Position numbers and translations under genes: made by a program. A stretch of 64,000 nucleotides of DNA from Symsagittifera roscoffensis. Its lineage: Eukaryota > Xenacoelomorpha > Acoela > Convolutidae. The first letter of the stretch is position 1; the number at the start of each line of letters is the position of its first letter. Location of the stretch: positions 56,323,504 to 56,387,503 of the forward strand of contig NC_087063.1 of NCBI RefSeq assembly GCF_963678635.1. The letters are read 5' to 3'. The notes under the pieces were generated by a model that worked only from the letters and a program-made list of their open reading frames with translations, had not been told where the DNA came from and ran no database searches. This document shows positions 11,949 to 22,841 of this stretch, in pieces.

Positions 11949-13042
11949 AAAAAAAAATGCAAATTACAGTTATATTGAATTTTTACAACAAAATTTTTTG
12001 GCCACAAATGTTGTGCAAAACTGGCGACAAGAAGACGACGTTTTTGCCAAAGAGCCAGTCGAATGATTTGGTAATGAGCTCGAAAACAGCATACTTGAGT
12101 ACTAACCAAACAGACCCGTTCCAAAATTTTAGCTGATCGAAATCATTGTTTACGGAATCGGTCTACGCATTGCAGGCAATCCTGTGTCAAAGACTTATAA
12201 CTAAAGCGAGCGAAAAAAGTTCTTGAATTATTAAAAAGTCAGAGCGAGTCAAAATAAAGATATTGAAAATCTTCAAGTTGATAAATTTCCAACCGGTCTT
12301 AAAGCATCAAACTTTTTGGTATACAACAACAAACTAAAAAACTTTACAGCCCTGCTTTTATACTGATTTTGAGGTCACTCAAACTTGACGAACAGATTGT
12401 TATGAACAAGTATGTCAACGTAGCGGTTCAGTCAACGAATACGGAACAAGCTTAACAAAAGCAAAGGAACAGAGATTCCACAAATTTCCATTCAACATCT
12501 ACACCCCTCTTTTCTCCCAAGAAACCGTCTACAAGTTCCAGCTCAAAAAGCATTAATATACGCAGAATCAGAAGGTCTGTTGCAGACAGTGGAAGAGAAC
12601 GGGCAGCGCAAAAAACCAAACGAGAAGAGGGAGCAACGACCCCAATAGCAACGACCCCAATACCAAACATCTTTCAAATTGGATGCATTATTGAGAGCGC
12701 ATTACTTTCAAGAGCCCACAAACTCCTTGTGTTATAGGTTTTCAAGTTATAAAAGATAGAATGGGCTACCATATCGGCTATAAAGAAACTAGTCATATCC
12801 ATAGCAGTCTCACATCACAAAACCTCATCTCCGACTACACTGTTAATATCTCTGCTGGAACCCAAAATGTTTATCTACTTGGACATAATTCATTATCTGG
12901 TTGTGGGTGACACCAAAGCACCGTTCCTTAGAGTCATTGGTACTAATCGATAGGTGAAAAACGATTAAGCTTGCAGCATTGAACCAAATCATCGCAAACT
13001 TTTGAGAGCGCATTACTTTTGAGAGCCCACAAATTCCACCTG

Positions 13043-13713
13043 CATCGAGATAAACGTCACCAAGTTCAGATCAGTGAGGTTAACCAATATGAGCGCAAAA
13101 TGACATTAATATAATTTGTACTATCATCTGAAGAAAAAACTCTGTTGAAAACACCTGCAAATTACAGTTATATTGAAATTTTACAAGAAAATTTTTTGGC
13201 CACAAATTTTTTGGCCACAAATTTTTTGGCCACAAATGTGCAAAACTGGCGACAAGAAGACGACGTTTTTGCCAAAGAGCCAGTCGAATGATTTGGTATG
13301 AGCTCGAAAACAGCATACTTGAGTACTAACCAAACAGACCCGTTCCAAAGTTTCAGCTGATCGAAATTATTGTTTACGGAATCGGTCTACGCATTGCAGG
13401 CACTCCTGTGTCAAAGACTTATAACAAAAGATTATAGTATAACACAATGGAAGCTCTAGACTTTCTTGTTAACAATAGTCAAGGAATCAGTTTGGCTAAT
13501 TCTCCCGATCGGTGTATTATGGTGTTTTATCTGACATCTACTCACAAAATTTCACCTCAATATATTCATCCTGAACTGACCAATTTCACAATTTAAGTAG
13601 AACTGCAGTTTGATGTACTGCTGGGATAATTTGTAGAGATACTTTTCTTTTGAGAACTTTCATCAACAGTTTACATGCGTTCCGATAAAAAAAAACAGCT
13701 AAAATTACACTAA
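13043..13713 (+). pseudogene. F54H12.2-family capsid-type protein, C-terminal copy 2
   Basis: Second copy of the 9998-10640 block within a 3.05-kb duplication. It has a local triplication of the sequence encoding a WPKN-type antisense tract: AAATTTTTTGGCCAC occurs three times at 13190-13237, a short slippage expansion absent from the mirror copy at 49916-49946. Confidence 0.65.
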
Positions 13714-13721
13714 ATTATTTT

Positions 13722-14096
13722 GAATCAGAAACTGAATTGGACAATTTGCGGATTACTGAGCTTCTTAACCGATGCAAGCATTTAAAACATCGATTTTGCG
13801 GCCTTTTTCCGCTAACTTAGCATTTAATACAATTTTGAAACGAGACAATATTGTCTTGATAGTGAACGCATCAAACTCAGACCAGCCATGAACTCATTGG
13901 TTACTGTTTGCTCAAGTTGGTGTTCAAATCTTTTTTCGCAGATCCTCTGGGACAAGGCCTACACAACTATCCATATGTATACAAAAATATGAGACATTCT
14001 AACAATGAGGGAAACCAAATACTGATGAATCAGCCAATCCAATCAGCTAACTCAGTCTTGTGTGGACTTTTTGTGTTTACATTGCTCATGTTTTAA
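13722..14096 (+). pseudogene. Polinton C5-type cysteine protease, copy 2
   Basis: Near-identical to 10649-11023 with the same stop and frameshifts, so it was duplicated after inactivation as part of the 3.05-kb unit. Confidence 0.75.
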
Positions 14097-14109
14097 CTTC
14101 ATCTAAATT

Positions 14110-15300
14110 CTCTATAGGTTTCAAATTTAACGACAATGGCATGATGCGTTTTGATTAACCTATGATGTTTTAATTTTGTGATACTGATGCCTTCTTTTTG
14201 TGATTTATATTTGACTATTTTTTCCAAAACATGATTTTGTTTGCTAGAACCAATACCGCTGGTAATATATCCGGCTCTTAAAAAATAATCAAAAATTGAT
14301 TTTTTTCTCCATTATAAAATTAACAAAAAAGTAATTGAATCAATCTCTAAGTGACCATACCCATTCAAAGTAATATGAATGATTTTTGAAAACTCAGCAG
14401 CAAAATTTCTATTCAAAATTGTAATAAAAAGTTTAATTGTTATATTAGTTTTTAGGTCAGTTTGAGTTCGAAAAGATCATTTCCGTGATTCAAAGCAAAT
14501 TTTCAGCAATCGTTTTCGCAACGAAGTTCCGGCAGTGTTAAGTTTGTTAGTCGAATTGTCGTAAACAGCCACTTTCAAATTTTCCATCAGTGGTCCTGGT
14601 AGATGATATTTGTTGCACCCCATAATCAGTGATTCATAGGAGAAAAGAATGCAAGGCACAATAAGGTCATTTTAAGGTCATCTTGTTGACTGCTTCAAAA
14701 AATCCGGCAATTTTTTATACCTTGCTCCACCATTTTGATAACTGTCACTCGAATTTTTTTGCTAGAATAATTTTCTTCATTGTCTTCGTTTTCACTGTTA
14801 CAATCTTTTTCGGAGTGAACCCACCATTTTCCTTTGTGTCGTCTTTTTTGAAATTTATCGTTTCCTGTTGTGGAAGTTGTAACTCTTTTACAATTTTTTT
14901 AGGAAAAAAATGACAAAGAAGTGATCAAATTGTATCAAGAAATTACTTTGACGACCATTGAATTTGATTCTTCAGCAGATATTATTCAAAAAAAAATCAT
15001 CAAAGCCCCAAGCTTTGATCATTTTTTTCTATTTTCATTAATTATCTGCTAAAGAATCAACTAAGTTTTTTTTCTCGTCAAAATAACTTCCTTATAAATT
15101 TTGAACACTTCTCTGTCACTTTTTAATACATTTTCAGTGTAATATAGGTGCCTGTTTTTTCAAATGTTTTTGTTTCATCTCTGACTATCCGTTTTTCTCC
15201 GGAAGAAAGATCACGAAAATCATCGAAAAAGTCAGTATCGCCTTCAAGCGTATAAATAGTTGATTAGCTGTAGTTCAATTCAACCGTATCAGTCAAGAGA
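14110..15300 (-). pseudogene. unidentified minus-strand Polinton gene remnant
   Basis: Minus-strand peptides are more protein-like than plus-strand ones here. They include GDTDFFDDFRDLSSGEKR and KTFEKTGTYITLKMY (about 15150-15270), a Lys-rich NFKKDDTKENGR.TPKKIVTVK tract (about 14760-14870), MGCNKYHLPGPLMENLKVAV (within the open frame 14477-14659), and FLRAGYITSGIGSS plus FSKIIHITLNGYGHLE (14120-14440). I do not recognise the family. It faces the protease and polymerase genes, the opposite of its neighbours. Part of it is duplicated at 11100-11948. Mirrored at 47853-49043. Confidence 0.45.
15251..15259 (+). promoter_or_regulatory. candidate TATA box
   Basis: TATAAATAG, followed 26 bases later by TCAATTC, which fits an initiator consensus. 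It could drive the small plus-strand ORFs at 15864 and 16133. The same DNA may be coding on the minus strand, so the call is weak. Mirrored at 47894-47902. Confidence 0.3.
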
Positions 15301-15863
15301 CAATTTATCAATGATTTAACCAGCCGGCGTACAGCTAAACTCGCGCGATTTGTTTGACGGTATCCCTTAAGCTTCAGTGTGACTTTTAATTTGTTTGCAT
15401 TTGGAAATTTATGAGTTTTAGTTACTTATGTCAAATCTTTCTGGCAAATTTGCCTTTTAGCTTATATATCTTAACTTTTTTACCCTGCCGGCATGCATTT
15501 TATCTCTTGAAGTGTAAAACTTCATGTGATATTGTGCTGAGAATATGATAAAAACGGCGCCAATCTGTTTCCTTGAAATTTGGGTCTTCAAAGCCTCCAC
15601 CTTTCTACTTTTAATTGCATAAGCCCTAAAATCATTTTGAAATTTTACAAACCCAGATTTATGGTATTTGAAAAACTTAAGATCAACAGCAAAAACGAAA
15701 CTTAAAGTGGTAGTTCAAACTAGATCTATTCACTATTTTCATTCAATCTCTCAAAATCAATCTGAACAAAAACTTCAATGATAGCAACTCCACTGCAAAT
15801 CATTTTAATTATTCGCTTGAGAGCGCTATTTTATACCAAACTTATTCAAGAGATTCTTTAGTA
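15300..15863. other. stretch without a recognised gene
   Basis: AT-rich; no convincing frame. May be the 5' region or an upstream non-coding part of the small ORFs that follow. Mirrored at 47290-47853. Confidence 0.3.
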
Positions 15864-16058
15864 GTGGTTCAACAGGAAAGAAAAATGCGTCATGGAAAAG
15901 CAACTCCTTTGAACGATCTTGATCTAGGAAACAGAGAATTCAACGAATGGGTCACTAAAAACCACTTGATGTTTTCCAATTTATTGCTAGATCAAATTTC
16001 TGTCCTCATACAGAGCAGAAAACGTGTATTCGAGAGATGTTGTGTGACTGGAAACTAA
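15864..16058 (+). CDS. hypothetical small ORF, Polinton interior
   Basis: 64 residues beginning MVQQERKMRHGKATPLNDLD, no recognised domain and no membrane segment. In the same direction as the polymerase and followed after 74 bases by another ORF. An in-frame second Met (M8) is the alternative start. Its mirror copy (47095-47289) is unchanged, which says little since both arms are nearly identical. Confidence 0.35.
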   Translation: MVQQERKMRHGKATPLNDLDLGNREFNEWVTKNHLMFSNLLLDQISVLIQSRKRVFERCCVTGN

Positions 16059-16132
16059 CCTGCGCTAGATCGCACTGATATTCAAGACCCCACTTACTGA
16101 AAAAAATACTGTTTGAGTACGATTGACAACCG

Positions 16133-16414
16133 ATGCCTTTCTACGAAAACCAGGAAGGATCCATTAGAGACTTAGTAGAGCGAGAATCCTACTGGAATAT
16201 TGAGTCGATTGAATCACCAGATTCAATAGAAAAAGATGTGGACCAGCAGACGCCCAAAACTTCAATAGAACCAGATGTTTTTTCAATCAATCAACAGCAG
16301 CAGCAGACTTCTTCTTCTCCTTCTAGCAGTCAAAGTCCCACTGCACTAAACTTAGTATCTGCGACGTCGCCGATCAAGGCTTGCTATGCGCCGAAAAACG
16401 CAAACTGCAAATAA
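16133..16414 (+). CDS. hypothetical Gln/Ser-rich small protein
   Basis: 93 residues starting MPFYENQEGSIRDLVERESY. The middle is acidic and disordered, then INQQQQQTSSSPSSSQSP is a Gln/Ser-rich low-complexity tract, and the end is basic (KACYAPKNANCK). No domain recognised. Codon use looks coding-like and it lies between the small ORF at 15864 and the polymerase, so it may be a fragment of a Polinton gene. Confidence 0.4.
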   Translation: MPFYENQEGSIRDLVERESYWNIESIESPDSIEKDVDQQTPKTSIEPDVFSINQQQQQTSSSPSSSQSPTALNLVSATSPIKACYAPKNANCK

Positions 16415-18050
16415 GAGATCTCTGAAAACTCAAAAACTTTGTTTCCACCGAAAGTGCATCACTTTGGAAGTTCTTGATTTAGTTTGATATATATTTTTTC
16501 AAATCTTTAAGACTTATTCTTTGTTTATGTCTTGTTCCGGATTTGTTTTTCTCAGTTAGTGTTTGCTTGGTAATTTTTACAGAAATCTTTGATAGAATAA
16601 GAATTCCAAAAAACATAAATTTTGAAATTTTTTTGTGTTTTTTGAAAAAAGTCAACAGTCTTAAATTTTTGTTTAAAAACAAGTACTGGTATCAAAATAC
16701 CCCTGGTTTTGAACAATAGTAGGTGAAAATTTTAGCTTCTGAAAGTTGGCCATCATATGCAACACATAACATGTTGTTTCTTTTCCAATCCGAAACATGA
16801 AGAAAAATATATCCACATCTTTTTTTTGTAAATAAACTGTCAAAAATTGATTTGTTGAACTGCAACTCATACTGTTGCTATAATGGTATTACGGCTGTTG
16901 AAACCCGCAGTAACATGATACAAAGCTTTTTGAGAGGTAATTTTTGAGATATTCAAAAATTGCTGATAATCATAGTTGGCTAAGTGTCGTTCGCTATGAA
17001 GACGGGCTCAGAGTTGGATGAAACAAATTTCTTTAGACTCAGCGGTCACGTTTCAAAAGATGTTTGGTGGTTCTTGAAGGACTGCAAATCCACTGAGTCG
17101 AGGGCCCAAACACCCTGCAGTGGAAACCAATAAAGCAAAAGCTGAAACACTGCAAAGGACCAAACAGGTACCTGAATCATTGAAAACAAACCCTGAATGA
17201 AATTAGTTTGAACAAAAAAAATAAAACAAACTGACGTGTGGTTTTTTCAATTTTTAGAAGTTTGATATAGGAAAACCCTAACCGTTTTTTTTTCAAAAAA
17301 GTTTGAAATGGTGGTTTATCACTTCTATGCGTTCATCAATAGGTGGACAACATAAACAACAATTTTAGTAATTAGCTTCAGCCATTAATCAGAACTATCA
17401 AATTTAAAAGTTACCACAAAATGCACAACAAGTTGCAATTTAATCAAAAAATTTTTTTATTATTATTTGATCATTTTTTTTAATTCTTCGTCAAAAACCG
17501 CCTATCCGTTACAGTAACGACTTTCAATCATCACCGTGGAGTCGCTCCCTGCCGTTCCTAGTCTGAGATATGTTTACAGCTCAATGGTTGATTAACCACA
17601 TTCGGTGCAAGGCTTTCATTTCACTATGCCGGGTTTAGGCCCACTCATGTGAATTCTTTTGAAGTGAGTGCCGATGTATTTTTTGAAGCTACAAAACTTG
17701 TTTAGGATCTTCTTGGTTAACTCTGAAAATTTGGTTGATTTTTGAGACTACTTATAAGTTTATAAACTAAGCTCAAGTTGATTTCTTTGATGTAAGTGCT
17801 TGCAATTTGTGTGCACCATCTCGGCTTTATTATTCTTAGCTTTACCTTAAGAAGCCACTCCTAGTTTGGCTTTTAAGCAAATGATTGAAAACGTTTAGAA
17901 AACGATTGAAAATTCTAAACAGCTTTAATCGCAGTCGTGAAACAAACGGGAAACTTTAAAATCCTTTTGATCTATAAAACAGTATCTGCTTCATTTGAAC
18001 TATAAACCTTGCTGTCCAAAATTTCAAGTTTCTCAACAAACAACCACGCA
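16415..18050. other. stretch without a recognised gene, upstream of polymerase
   Basis: Two adjacent minus-strand open frames (16479-16682 and 16673-16870) and a 45-residue plus-strand frame from ATG 16996 to TAA 17133 (MKTGSELDETNFFRLSGHVS start) are open, but none resembles a known family. This is where a missing Polinton gene such as the integrase might have been; no DDE signature was seen. A TATAAAAC box at 17973 precedes the polymerase ATG by 78 bases. Mirrored at 45103-46738. Confidence 0.35.
17973..17980 (+). promoter_or_regulatory. candidate TATA box of the polymerase gene
   Basis: TATAAAAC lies 78 bases before the ATG at 18051 that opens the polymerase remnant. Mirrored at 45173-45180. 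Position is suitable; there is no other support. Confidence 0.35.
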
Positions 18051-21000
18051 ATGTCTACAAAAGTCGTACCTTGTAATCTATGCCAAAAGAAACTGAGCGA
18101 CCCGAGAAACTGAGCCACTGGCTGTTCACAAGATCGATGCTGTCAAAATTGACTCTATATGTGGTCACTGTGAACTGGAGATTAAGTCACTTCGTGTCTT
18201 TTGGGAACATGTGGTAGAGCGTCAGAAAACAATCGATGAGTCTGAACAAAGAAGAAATTGACAACGCGACATGAATGTGTTCAAAAAAGACATTGCGCGT
18301 AATCTGCGCATATGCGAAGCGGACGCAGTCTGCCAGCTTGGGATGTTTGTCGAGAAATCCTCACTTCTATACAACCTGTTTTGACATCTTTTGATGGAGC
18401 ACTTAGATTATACGAGATAGTGCCCATGGAAAGAAGTGGACATACTTGCGCTATTCGTGACTAAGCGAGCGAGACGATATCGAAGAACTGATGCATCAAA
18501 AAACTATGTATGATCCTCAAAAAGCTCAGTTGTCGGCAGAAGTAACTTTTGAAAAAGAAAAAGCAGATGGCATAGAAGAAATGTAGAAGTTTAGGGATGG
18601 ACCCAGGACCAATTTTATGATTGCTTTGACCAAAAAGTGTCTACTGTCCATCAAATATGCTTCTCATTGTAGCGACTGGAGAAATCGCAGGATTGATAAG
18701 GTTGTCCTATCCTTCAAATGGTAAAGTCCGCGCCGATCACGTGTTCATCGTACTTGCCACTACCAGCCGATCTTCTGAAACACAAACACTTTTTGTTGAA
18801 CATTCGCAATTATGAAGACGATAGATGTTTTGAATACTCTTTTCTTGCTGAGTATCATCGGCGGAACAATATCCCGCTTACTCTTTGTACGATGCAGAGT
18901 AGAGAAAAGAAGAAAGCAAGCTTCTACGATTATCTCAGAAAACCAAGAGCGCAAGAGCTTGTACGATTTTCTTTACGATTTTTTTAGTTGGTGCAAACCT
19001 GTGTCTAAGCACATCAAGACTAATGGTTAGCTGCACATTCGTTGAAGAACTACTAGTATGATGGCTTAAAATTAATAGAAACTTACTACTCAAGTTTTTT
19101 CTGGAATTGCTAAGAGGAGTTTTCCAAAACTAACGCACAAATATTGGACCATAATCATTTCGATGGATCATTCCTCGGATGGGCTCACAACAGATGCAAC
19201 TTAGTGAGACGTACCATACATTTCACCCCTGTCTTTGCCCACAATCTCCGAAATTACGGATGACACCATGTACTGAAGAGTCTGCATGATACTAAATCAG
19301 AAAAATCTTTTCGGTCATTCCACTCAATGACGAAAAATTTGGTTCATTGACAAACAAAGTGTGGATCAGATCGTACACTAACGAAAAAAAAGTCTACGAA
19401 GAAATCCTTTTTGTAAACAGTTGTAAGTTTATGAACAGCTCACTAAAGGAACTGGCTCAGAATCTTACCAGATAACCACTTTGGTAGCCGATCGGAAGAA
19501 CCTAAAGCATTGATTCGACAAAAAAGGCTACTTCCCTTACTCGTATGTTGACAGGTATGCAAGATTTACATTAGATGGACTACCTGCTCGGGACAAGTGG
19601 ATCCACACGCTGCAGGGAGGTGCTGCTGTTAGTATCAGTGAAAAAGAATACCAAATGCATGGTTAGTGTACACTCGTTTCGGTTGTCTGACTTTGGGCGA
19701 CTACAGTGGTTTGTTTCTAACGACTGATGCCTTGATCCTTGCATGCGTGTTTGAAGAGATTAGACGAGCGTGTAATGAAACAAATAAGCTAGGTTGCGCT
19801 CAATATTTTACGGCTAGCAATCTCTCAGGGGATGCATTTTTGCAAACATGCAAGGCTGACCTCCATTTGCTCACTGATAGGGAGAATTCGGATATGGCAG
19901 AAAACATGATCAGGTGAGGCATTGTCAGTGTTTTTGAAAAAGTTCTGTTTTTAACAACATTAAGTCTATGAAAAAATACGAATCTAAACAGCCGAGCACT
20001 TAATTTTTAATGATAGACGCGAACAATTTATATAATGCGGGATTATGGATAAATTTCCTCTTGCAAAAATTTGATTCGAGTTTGATGGCCAAGTAACTAT
20101 ACCGGATACATCGGATACCTTTTGCACGTTGATCTTTTACACCCCGATTATCCGCACGATGGCCATTTGGATTAAACACTTGCCACAACAAAAGATATTG
20201 TGTCGAAAATGTGGCTCAGTGAGCTTCAATTGGACATGTTGAAAAAAAGGAAGTTTCAGATAAAGTGAGAACAACGCCCAAGCTCAAACAAAACTTCTTT
20301 CCAAAGAAAAACTATACTAAACACTACCTAATACCTTGTGTCACATTTGGTTTGAAAATGGAAAAAATATATCGATTTCTGCAGTTAGAGACAAGAAAAA
20401 CTTATTGCGCCATATGTTCAGTGGAACACTGAGCTCCAAAAAAAAGTTACTACAAAACTTGCACCGGATTTCTCCAAACAAGTTATAAATAATGCGTTTG
20501 GAAAATTCTACAAATCAAAAAGTAAACGACCAATTGTAGATACTGCTCGGAATCCCGAAGAACTGCAAAACTTAACAACGAATAAAATGATTTAGCAGTG
20601 CAGAAATTATTGACCCAACCGTTTGTATCTTTAACCTCAAAACCTGTGAACATTAAAGAGAATAAGCTCACAATTATCTGTGGAAAGATATTAGAAATGG
20701 CAAAATTTTACATGTTCCAGTGTCATTACAACACAACCCAGAAAATTTTCGACGCAACTTTTTTTTATTCGGACACTGGTTCATTCCTCTATGAAATCCG
20801 CAGCAAAGATCTCTACAAGGAAATCGAGAAAAACCATGAACTGCGTAATCATTTTGATTTTTCAAATCTACCAGCCACCAACCCCTCTACAACAACAAAA
20901 ATTTGCGGTTCACCCTCAATCTCAAGGACAAGTTTGCTGGGGATAATATACAGGAGTACTTCGAAATAAAACTCAAACTGTACAGCATTATTTTTTCCAG

Positions 21001-21574
21001 TAAATTTCTTTTTTAGTTTCCAATTACAATTTAGAAAAGGGCAATAAGACAATTCATAAGATTATGTAGCGGGGGAGTTTATCTGGAAAATCATAAAAAC
21101 TGTCAAAAACTTGATTGAAATTGGTTGTCTTTTTGTGTAGAAAATGACAAAAGAAACGCCGAGGGTGTCTTCACATATACAAAACGGGAGCTAATCCATA
21201 ATCAATACAATCAAACCTTGACTTACTATTCGCTGACCCGGTCAGAAATTATGCGGATAAGTTCCTGTAATCACAATTTACTAACCATACTAACAAACAA
21301 AATTTCCCTAGGCGCATTTGACAATAAGAGCTATATACATGCAGGCAGAGTAACTACTAGTCCTTTCGGACATAAACGTTTGCGTGAGGATATGTTCATA
21401 AAAGAAATTGGGCGCAACATGGACTGGGGCGAATACGTCATAGACGTGGTTGTCACTCCCACCGATAACGGAAAGGAGGATTTGGCTGCAGCTATAGAAG
21501 CGCAGGGTGGATATAACGTGGATGTTTTTACACCGCCAGATATGGGCTTCAATCATCCCACACACACTGCTTAA
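18051..21574 (+). pseudogene. polB: Polinton protein-primed DNA polymerase B
   Basis: Replicative polymerase of the element. The N-terminus has two CxxC pairs (PCNLCQK at 18069, ICGHCEL near 18155). Then DHNHFDGSFLGWAHN with CNLVRR and TPVFAHNLRNY (19148-19250), IRQKGYFPYSYV (19513-19548), TTDALILACVFEEIRRAC (19715-19780) and LLTDRENSDMAENMIRG (19878-19920). Polymerase motif A is IDANNLYNAG (20013-20043) and motif B is INNAFGKFYKS (20484-20516). ILEMAKFYMFQCHYN precedes motif C, YSDTGSFLYEI (20766-20798). The C-terminal frame 21125-21574 includes ISLGAFDNKSYI and SPFGHKRLRED. Motif C has Gly (GGT, 20778-20780) where DTDS is expected, and stops and frameshifts are many. Dead in both arms. Confidence 0.85.
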
Positions 21575-22029
21575 GAGTTAGAACAGGATTTGGCAGATGT
21601 CGACCAGCTAAGTGGGCAAAGCGGTTAAAAAATAGCAGCGTACAATTGCCTCTATTTGGAGATTGAGGCTCGAAACGAAAGCGAGCCGGAAGAAACAAGA
21701 CCATCCAAATGGCGGTGCTTAAATCGACGCGTTTTACTATTAGACGGTTCTGAATAAGTTATGATTATAAATGATTAGCTTGATAGTACTTTTCATTCAG
21801 GATATAAAGCTTCTCAAAATTGTTATTTTTACCGAAAACTAAAAAAATCAACTCCAATCGTGAGGGGGTAATCAAAACAACAATATAAAACTACCAATTC
21901 AATCTAGTTCCACACAAAATAATCCACAATATAACAGTCACATTGAGGATGCATGTCGGATATAAGGCTGGTGCTGATCCTGACTCTCTGGTGGTGAAGG
22001 AGCTCTGCCTCAAACCGCGCCAGTGAGCT
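21575..22029. other. 3' flank of polymerase remnant
   Basis: Just after the polymerase stop an acidic tract (ELEQDLADVDQLSGQSG) continues in frame for a few codons past TAA. The rest is non-coding. GC content rises from about 21940 into the hairpin element. Mirrored at 41123-41577. Confidence 0.4.
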
Positions 22030-22217
22030 AAGAGGAAACCTCTTCCCCGGACTAGTGTCCCTGAGTCAGCTGAGTCGCAGTTACTCACTGAGCAACTCAG
22101 GGACGTAGTCGTCCTCGGGTTCTTGATTGAATCCAGGGCTTCTGATCTGCTTGGGCTAATGCACAGCCCAGCTGTTTCCATTACTCCCACCTCTTCTTAT
22201 AAAGAAGAGGTTTTTTT
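22030..22217 (+). ncRNA. candidate structured RNA or multi-hairpin element ending in a T tract
   Basis: Four inverted repeats follow each other: AAGAGG-AAA-CCTCTT (22030-22044); GTCCCTGAGT with ACTCAGGGAC (22057-22066 and 22095-22104); TGGGCT with AGCCCA (22152-22157 and 22165-22170); and ACCTCTTCTT with AAGAAGAGGT (22189-22198 and 22202-22211). The last stem runs directly into seven T (22211-22217), like an RNA polymerase III stop. The element is GC-rich in AT-rich DNA and lies 441 bases inside the Polinton end. No known RNA family is recognised; a hairpin-rich short repeat insertion is the alternative. The minus-strand 99-residue frame across it is probably chance. Confidence 0.4.
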
Positions 22218-22340
22218 ATACAAACTTTGTTTTTTAGTTCCCTCTTTGCTTTATTTTTATTCCCTCTTTATCCACTCGAGTCTGCATTCTGCAAGATCAA
22301 CCTTCGGGTAAGTGTATACAATTTATAGATATTAATCCTT

Positions 22341-22658
22341 AATATAACGCGCGGTGCGGTGAAATTTGAGCTGTCAAAGTCAAGGGAAAACATGCACCAA
22401 CCAAAACTTAATTCCGTTCCCGTTTCCGTAGAGTCACCGGAAAATAACCAATTTTAACCCCCTTTAAACATGTGTGCCCGAAAAAGTAGGAGTTTTAACC
22501 CCTTTTGGGGGTCGAAAGTGGTCATTCCAACAGCAGGCCGAAAAAGGGGGTTAAAAAGGAGTTTTAACCCCTTTGGGGTTTAAAAGTGGTCCTTGCAACG
22601 GCACACCGCAAAAAAGGGGGAGGTTAAAATTGGTCTTTTTCCTAGCCACTTTTACACT
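22341..22658 (+). repeat. Polinton terminal inverted repeat, left arm
   Basis: Matches 63305-63547 in the same plus-strand orientation, and its mirror 40494-40812 in inverted orientation. Shared blocks include GAGCTGTCAAAGTCAAGGG, AAAACATGCACCAACC and the end TAGCCACTTTTACACT. Read inward from the end it starts AGTGTAAAAGTGGCTA. Internally a unit beginning AGGAGTTTTAACCCC is present twice (22488-22556 and 22557-22620) but only once in the outer copy. The end lies 49 bases before GALE exon a. Confidence 0.7.
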
Positions 22659-22707
22659 ACAACTGACTTGTCAAGCTACCGGTTAAAACCCTTGATTTTG
22701 TTTTCAG

Positions 22708-22841
22708 AGGGTGCTGAAAAACCGGAGAGTTTAATTCGAGTTGAGAAGCTGGCCAATGGGAAGACAGGGAAGAAAAAAGAAGTCACTTTCTACCTGATGG
22801 ACATTCTGGAGAAAGATAAACTACTCACAATTTTCCAAGAG
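22708..22841 (+). CDS. GALE: GALE exon a, left arm
   Basis: 134 bases, acceptor TTTTCAG before it, donor GTCACA after GAG. Begins in phase with AG then GAEKPESLIRVEKL; contains MDILEKDKLLTIFQE. Joins exon b without changing frame. Confidence 0.85.

Larger units (their letters stand above)
6421..14990 (+). repeat. tandem amplified capsid-region units, left arm
   Basis: Unit starts marked by CATCGAGATAAACGTCACC lie at 6421, 7596, 8797, 9998 and 13043, giving periods of 1175, 1201, 1201 and 3045. Short units hold the middle of the capsid-type gene, then a segment with LHVDKFPTGLKASNFLVYN, a Ser/Arg-rich tract, and a tract containing VNISAGTQNVYLLGHNSL, whose gene I cannot name. They end with GAGAGCGCATTACTTTTGAG. 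The 3.05-kb unit also carries the capsid C-terminus, protease and a minus-strand block. A short-unit remainder is re-entered at about 11949. Mirrored with one extra unit in the right arm. Confidence 0.9.
5231..22658 (+). mobile_element. Polinton/Maverick, left-arm copy, 5' truncated
   Basis: Carries, in plus-strand order, the small MPHFSGHY-type gene, F54H12.2-family capsid-type pseudogenes, a C5-type protease (twice), small ORFs, protein-primed DNA polymerase B, and a terminal repeat ending with ...GTGTAAAAGTGG complement at 22658. The ATPase end is missing because the arm begins at 5231 inside the amplified block. The element sits just upstream of GALE exon a, within that gene's intron. Every gene is broken. 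No retroviral-type integrase was found in it, though complete Polintons carry one. Confidence 0.85.

Noticed and set aside
22000-22110. tRNA-like box A (TTAGCTCACTGG) on the minus strand in the hairpin element
   Set aside because: No convincing box B at the right distance and no cloverleaf; not called as tRNA or tRNA-derived SINE.
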